Origin: Paenibacillus profundus
GTDB lineage: Bacteria > Bacillota > Bacilli > Paenibacillales > Paenibacillaceae
Length of the DNA: 64,000 bases
Assembly: GCF_021369635.1 (NCBI RefSeq)
Contig: NZ_JAJNBZ010000002.1
Location: forward strand, 155,024 to 219,023
Reading direction: 5' to 3'
Positions 60,693-64,000 of this stretch are shown piece after piece. The position numbers were made by a program, and so were the translations under genes. How positions within the stretch are numbered: position 1 is the stretch's first letter; the number at the start of each line of letters is the position of its first letter. The notes beneath the pieces were generated by a model. It had not been told where the DNA came from. It saw nothing but the letters and a program-made list of their open reading frames with translations, and made no database searches.

Positions 60693-62168
60693 ATGCGGCG
60701 TAATCAGATCTGGTTATCAATCGTGGCGGTGATCGCGGTGCTGTCGCTTATCGGCTGCAACGGCTCCAAGTCAGGCGCAGGCGCGGACGGTGGAGAAGGG
60801 GACGGGAAGCAACTGCGGCAACTGATGCCGTTCGAACGGTTCGAGCCGAACGGAGACGCGGTGGCGCAGTATTTGAAGGAGAAGACCGATTATACGGTTA
60901 AGTATGAAATGCTGCCGGCGGAGAATGCCGATGAGAAGTTGAACCTGCTTATGGCGAACAAGGAGCCGTACGATGTGTTGAAGCTTGCTCCGGCGCAATA
61001 TTATCAGCTTGTGTCGTCTGGGGCACTCGAGCCGCTCGATGACTTAATTGAACAGTACGGGGCGAACATGAAGCAGGTCATCGGCTCCGAGTCTTGGGAA
61101 GGCGCGCGCTATGAAGGAAAAACGTATGCCATCCCTGAAACGGGAGGCGGTAGCGGCACGGCATCGTACGCGCTTGTCGTGCGCCAGGATTGGCTCGATG
61201 AAATGAACATGAAGGCGCCGACGAATCTCGACGAATTCGTCACCGTACTGAGAGCTTTTAAGGAGAAAAAGAAGGTAATCCCGTTGACGGGCGGTAAAGT
61301 ACCTGTGCATCCGGACATCGCAAGCGTCTTTGGCTTAACGACGGCATGGATGGAACGGGACGGCAAGATCATTCATTCCGTCGAAGCGCCAGAGATGAGG
61401 GAATACCTTGCCTTCATGAGCACGCTGTATAAAGAGGGGCTCATCGACTCGGAGTGGGGCATTAACACGGCAGATAAATCGATTGAAAAGGTAGCCAGCG
61501 GTAAGGCGGCCATGTACAGTCCGGGCTGGTGGGTAGCGCCGAACCTCGTGAACGCCTTGGCGAAGAACTTCCCGGATGCAAAGCTGGGGATCGTACCTGT
61601 GTTGAAGGATAAGGCGGGCGTGGCACGAGTAGGCTCTGCTGGAAATACGATTAACTACTTCATCGCAGTGCCGAAGTTCGCGAAGCATAAGGAAGAAGCC
61701 GTCAAATGGCTCGACATGAAGTTTGACAAAGACATCTTCAAGGGCATCGCCATCGGTGAGGAAGGCGCACATCACAAGTTCGAGGACGGCGTCTATACGC
61801 CGATTATGCCGAAGTTCGCCGATGAGCGCAGCAACGCGAGCTCGTTCCTGACGGGAGTGGACGAGAAGAACTATCCGATTTACTGGCAGGCGCGCCTGAA
61901 GAAAAATCCAGTCGTGGAAAGCTATTTCGCCACATTCCAAAAGAACGCCGAAGGGCTGCTCGTCATCGATCCGATGAGCGCGGCGCCGCCGATTCCAGAC
62001 ATCTCGAAAAACCTGCAGCGGCTGAACAAGTATCAGGAGGACACATTCATCAACTTCATCAGCGGGACGGAGCCGCTCGACAATTACGATCAGTTTCTCA
62101 CCGAATGGCGCGCTCAGGGCGGCGAGGAGATGGTGAAGGCCGCTAACGAGTGGTATGCCAAGCGCTAA
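60693..62168 (+). CDS. Lipoprotein sugar-binding protein of the ABC system
   Basis: A 491-residue extracellular solute-binding protein. The signal ends with lipobox LSLIGC (Cys22), so it is tethered to the outer face of the membrane. ATG 60693 follows GGAGGAATGTTC; an ATG at 60687 lies too close. It has family features such as QLMPFERFEPNGDAVAQYL, KTYAIPETGGGS and the C-terminal YDQFLTEWRAQGGEEMVKAA shared with the first binding protein (FERYAAEWLAEGGEEMTREA there), so the two are paralogues. This one, beside the permeases, is the likely transport partner. The substrate is inferred to be an oligosaccharide. Confidence 0.92.
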   Translation: MRRNQIWLSIVAVIAVLSLIGCNGSKSGAGADGGEGDGKQLRQLMPFERFEPNGDAVAQYLKEKTDYTVKYEMLPAENADEKLNLLMANKEPYDVLKLAPAQYYQLVSSGALEPLDDLIEQYGANMKQVIGSESWEGARYEGKTYAIPETGGGSGTASYALVVRQDWLDEMNMKAPTNLDEFVTVLRAFKEKKKVIPLTGGKVPVHPDIASVFGLTTAWMERDGKIIHSVEAPEMREYLAFMSTLYKEGLIDSEWGINTADKSIEKVASGKAAMYSPGWWVAPNLVNALAKNFPDAKLGIVPVLKDKAGVARVGSAGNTINYFIAVPKFAKHKEEAVKWLDMKFDKDIFKGIAIGEEGAHHKFEDGVYTPIMPKFADERSNASSFLTGVDEKNYPIYWQARLKKNPVVESYFATFQKNAEGLLVIDPMSAAPPIPDISKNLQRLNKYQEDTFINFISGTEPLDNYDQFLTEWRAQGGEEMVKAANEWYAKR

Positions 62169-62192
62169 AATAAAAGAATGCGTTCCATTAAC

Positions 62193-62237
62193 AGAGATTG
62201 CACCGCCAGGTATCCATTGGGCGGTTGCAGTCTCTTT
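62193..62237 (+). terminator. Terminator after the uptake operon
   Basis: AGAGATTGCACCGCC and GGCGGTTGCAGTCTCT pair over about 14 positions with small mismatches around a 10-nt loop. It closes the operon. Confidence 0.7.
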
Positions 62238-62356
62238 CATGTGTTTCTCGCATTTGTCGCTCTTGTACCACATGTCGATAGAAATGCCAATCACGGCTCC
62301 ATCTCCGACGCGTGCTGCAACTCTTGCCTGAAGCTGACGAATCCCATACAATCGCG

Positions 62357-62579
62357 TTTAGCTCCACTCTCCTGCTGGTTCAGGTGGGAAATGATATTGG
62401 CACCGCACGTGCCTGAAGCAGTTACTTCATCCCTTTGAGCTTAGTCACACTCTTCCATCGGTTCAGAAGCGGAGTGTAGGAGTGGTGAGGAGACTCAGTG
62501 TAAAGTGAGTCCTCTGACTGAAAGGGAGAATGGAGCTAAAGGTAAAGTAGTATAGAGAATGTCGTCTAGAATGTCGTCT
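62357..62579. repeat. Structured element with inverted ends and tandem 12-mer
   Basis: TTTAGCTCCACTCTCC (62357-62372) and GGAGAATGGAGCTAAA (62525-62540) are complementary except at one position. Between them GGCAC/GTGCC, CACTC/GAGTG and GAGGA..TCCTC hairpins can form. Just outside, AGAATGTCGTCT is repeated exactly at 62556-62567 and 62568-62579. No gene is present from 62169 to 62720. Confidence 0.5.
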
Positions 62580-62720
62580 ACGTCTACCAGGCAGGTTCGC
62601 CAACGTGTATCGTGTCAAATGAACGATGGAGGACATTTCAAATCCCTTTTTGTTAAAATGTCAGAGATCATTCCTTTCTGGAGTCAATGCAGTAGGTCAT
62701 CCATATAACGAGGTGTTTGA

Positions 62721-64000
62721 ATGAACGACGTGCCGGTTACGGAGTGGAAACAAGATGTAGGGGATGAGTGGTCTCCTGATCTGGATGAGCTGGACGACAG
62801 CATGCTGGTGCAGCGCTCGAAGCAGGGCGATCGGGAAGCGTATGGCGAATTGGTGCGCAGGCATCGGACCAAAGTATACGGCTACGCCCGATCTATCACG
62901 CAGGAACCATTTCTGGCCGAGGATATTGTGCAGGATGCGCTCATCCGGGCTTTTCTGCATCTCGGTTCGCTGGTGGATGCCGCACGGTTTCTGCCTTGGA
63001 TCCATCGGATTGTGCGCAATCAGGCGTACACGAAGCTGAGGAGCAAGCCGATCGCCCAAGAGAGGACGTTCACCGGCTTGATGCGGGATGTGGAAGCGGA
63101 GTCGGAAGAGGAACAGTGGCACAATCTCGATTATATTATGCTCCGGCTTGCCCGTTCGGGAGTAGAAGGGAACGCGCAGGAAGCCACCCCCGAAGAGAGG
63201 CTCATGCGCAAGGAACTGCTTGAGACGATTGGCGGCATGCTGCGGTGCTTGAACCGGAAGGAACGGCAAATATTCGAGTCTCATTTCTTCGATCATTTGT
63301 CTCCTCAGGAAATTGCCAAGCTGTTCCACCTGTCAACTGCCAATGTATATCAAATCTTATCTCGTTCCCGAAAAAAAGTCGTTCAAGAAAAAATCCGCGT
63401 GTCTGTTGACCACTATGTCATGAACAGGAAGGATATGGGGTGCATGAAAACAAAGCTGCTGCCTAATTCCGGCACGCTAGCCGAAACATTTACATGGACG
63501 TCCGCCGCTTCGGCCCTGCACGGCCTGCTGTCCTATACGGACAAGGAGGAGTCGCTGACGAGGATTATGGGATTGAGCGGATATGCGTTCCGCATCAACA
63601 TTTGCCGAGGCGACGTCAACATTGCTGGCCCGACTATTTACGATTTCAGGGATATTTTATCAAAAGGCTTGCGCAATCTCGGGTTCAGAGCCCGTATCGT
63701 CGACGCTATGCCCTTGAAGCTTGGGCCGAACACCAATCTGGTGGATGCGTCCATGCTCACGCCGGAGGCGAAAGCGAAGCGTAAGCTGCACGAGGCGCTT
63801 CCCGAAGCGCTCAATCTGATTCACGATTCCATTGATCGGGGGCTGCCCGTGCTGTCGTGGGATTTATTCGTACCTGAGTTCGGCCTCATTTATGGCTATG
63901 ATGATGGAGCGCGAAAGCTTACGGCTGTGGAGTGCGGCAAAGAGGAACATATTCCTTATGATCATTTGGGACGGGGGATTCTCGAGGATTTATTCGTGCT
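62721..64000 (+). CDS. Sigma-70-family factor with extra C-terminal domain (partial)
   Basis: A frame of at least 426 codons, cut by the window end. Residues about 28-100 form sigma region 2 (VQRSKQGDREAYGELVRRHR and AEDIVQDALIRAFLHL) and about 170-225 region 4 (LNRKERQIFESHFFDHLSPQ and IAKLFHLSTANVYQILSR), the ECF sigma layout. From about residue 245 a further domain of at least 180 residues follows, with SAASALHGLLSYTD, IMGLSGYAFRINICRGDVNI, VLSWDLFVPEFGLIYGYDD. This part resembles a papain-like/BtrH N-terminal-type fold but I cannot name it firmly. ATG 62721 follows GAGGTG 7 nt upstream. It is an unusual architecture and the C-terminal domain may sense a ligand or process a partner. Confidence 0.7.
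   Translation, partial: MNDVPVTEWKQDVGDEWSPDLDELDDSMLVQRSKQGDREAYGELVRRHRTKVYGYARSITQEPFLAEDIVQDALIRAFLHLGSLVDAARFLPWIHRIVRNQAYTKLRSKPIAQERTFTGLMRDVEAESEEEQWHNLDYIMLRLARSGVEGNAQEATPEERLMRKELLETIGGMLRCLNRKERQIFESHFFDHLSPQEIAKLFHLSTANVYQILSRSRKKVVQEKIRVSVDHYVMNRKDMGCMKTKLLPNSGTLAETFTWTSAASALHGLLSYTDKEESLTRIMGLSGYAFRINICRGDVNIAGPTIYDFRDILSKGLRNLGFRARIVDAMPLKLGPNTNLVDASMLTPEAKAKRKLHEALPEALNLIHDSIDRGLPVLSWDLFVPEFGLIYGYDDGARKLTAVECGKEEHIPYDHLGRGILEDLFV

Noticed and set aside
61335..62351. 338-codon open frame on the minus strand
   Set aside because: It is antisense to most of the second sugar-binding lipoprotein and its terminator. No family is recognisable.

Overview
This window looks like chromosome of a Paenibacillus-type, endospore-forming Firmicute. 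The evidence is indirect but consistent: very strong AGGAGG-type ribosome binding sites, many TTG and GTG starts, a mixed base composition with GC-rich codons, YesM/YesN-type two-component systems beside Lpl-type sugar ABC transporters, a DUF4183 protein, YdjO-type cold-induced proteins, a MalT-like LuxR regulator and a Bce-type ABC transporter. No rRNA, tRNA, CRISPR array, transposase or prophage was seen. It is an ordinary but regulator-dense chromosomal stretch with several gene remnants.

Layout. 1-560 is degenerate repeat-rich DNA. 597-4985 holds a DUF1963 protein, then a response regulator, a histidine kinase and a two-gene ABC exporter preceded by three 11-bp-phased direct repeats. 5037-14415 holds DUF1904, an MFS/ArsR pair, a HAD phosphatase, an endonuclease/exonuclease/phosphatase-fold enzyme, a cold-shock gene flanked by two YdjO paralogues, a decayed AraC/MFS locus, a MarR/MFS efflux pair and an M50 peptidase. 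14604-21932 holds a GAF-PAS-GGDEF-EAL protein, a ThDP enzyme with a carboxymuconolactone-decarboxylase partner, DUF4183 (one intact gene, one wreck), a Mug DNA glycosylase, a small unannotated-type gene and a fatty-acid hydroxylase-like membrane protein.

22035-34649 holds a three-gene ABC-2 exporter with an operator-like palindrome, a MalT-like regulator, MarR and TetR regulators, a repeat-containing secreted protein, formate-tetrahydrofolate ligase, and a DUF438/DUF1858 pair whose divergent promoter region has Fur-like and Fnr-like palindromes. 34731-41772 holds a membrane glycerophosphodiesterase, glutamate dehydrogenase, a 1.6-kb gene-poor stretch, and citrate synthase divergent from a LysR regulator.

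41927-48067 looks like a cell-envelope stress module: a two-component system, a Met/His-rich exported protein, a D,D-carboxypeptidase and a Bce-type ABC transporter, with phased repeats upstream of the carboxypeptidase. 48258-50668 is a GH130 phosphorylase with its LacI regulator. 51025-53123 pairs an acyltransferase-like (GNAT/AHL-synthase-fold-like) protein with a chemoreceptor behind a good sigma-D-type promoter. 53230-62168 is a complete carbohydrate uptake and sensing cluster (two lipoprotein binding proteins, YesM-like kinase, YesN-like regulator, two permeases). The window ends inside a sigma-70-family protein that carries a long extra C-terminal domain, cut by the window edge.
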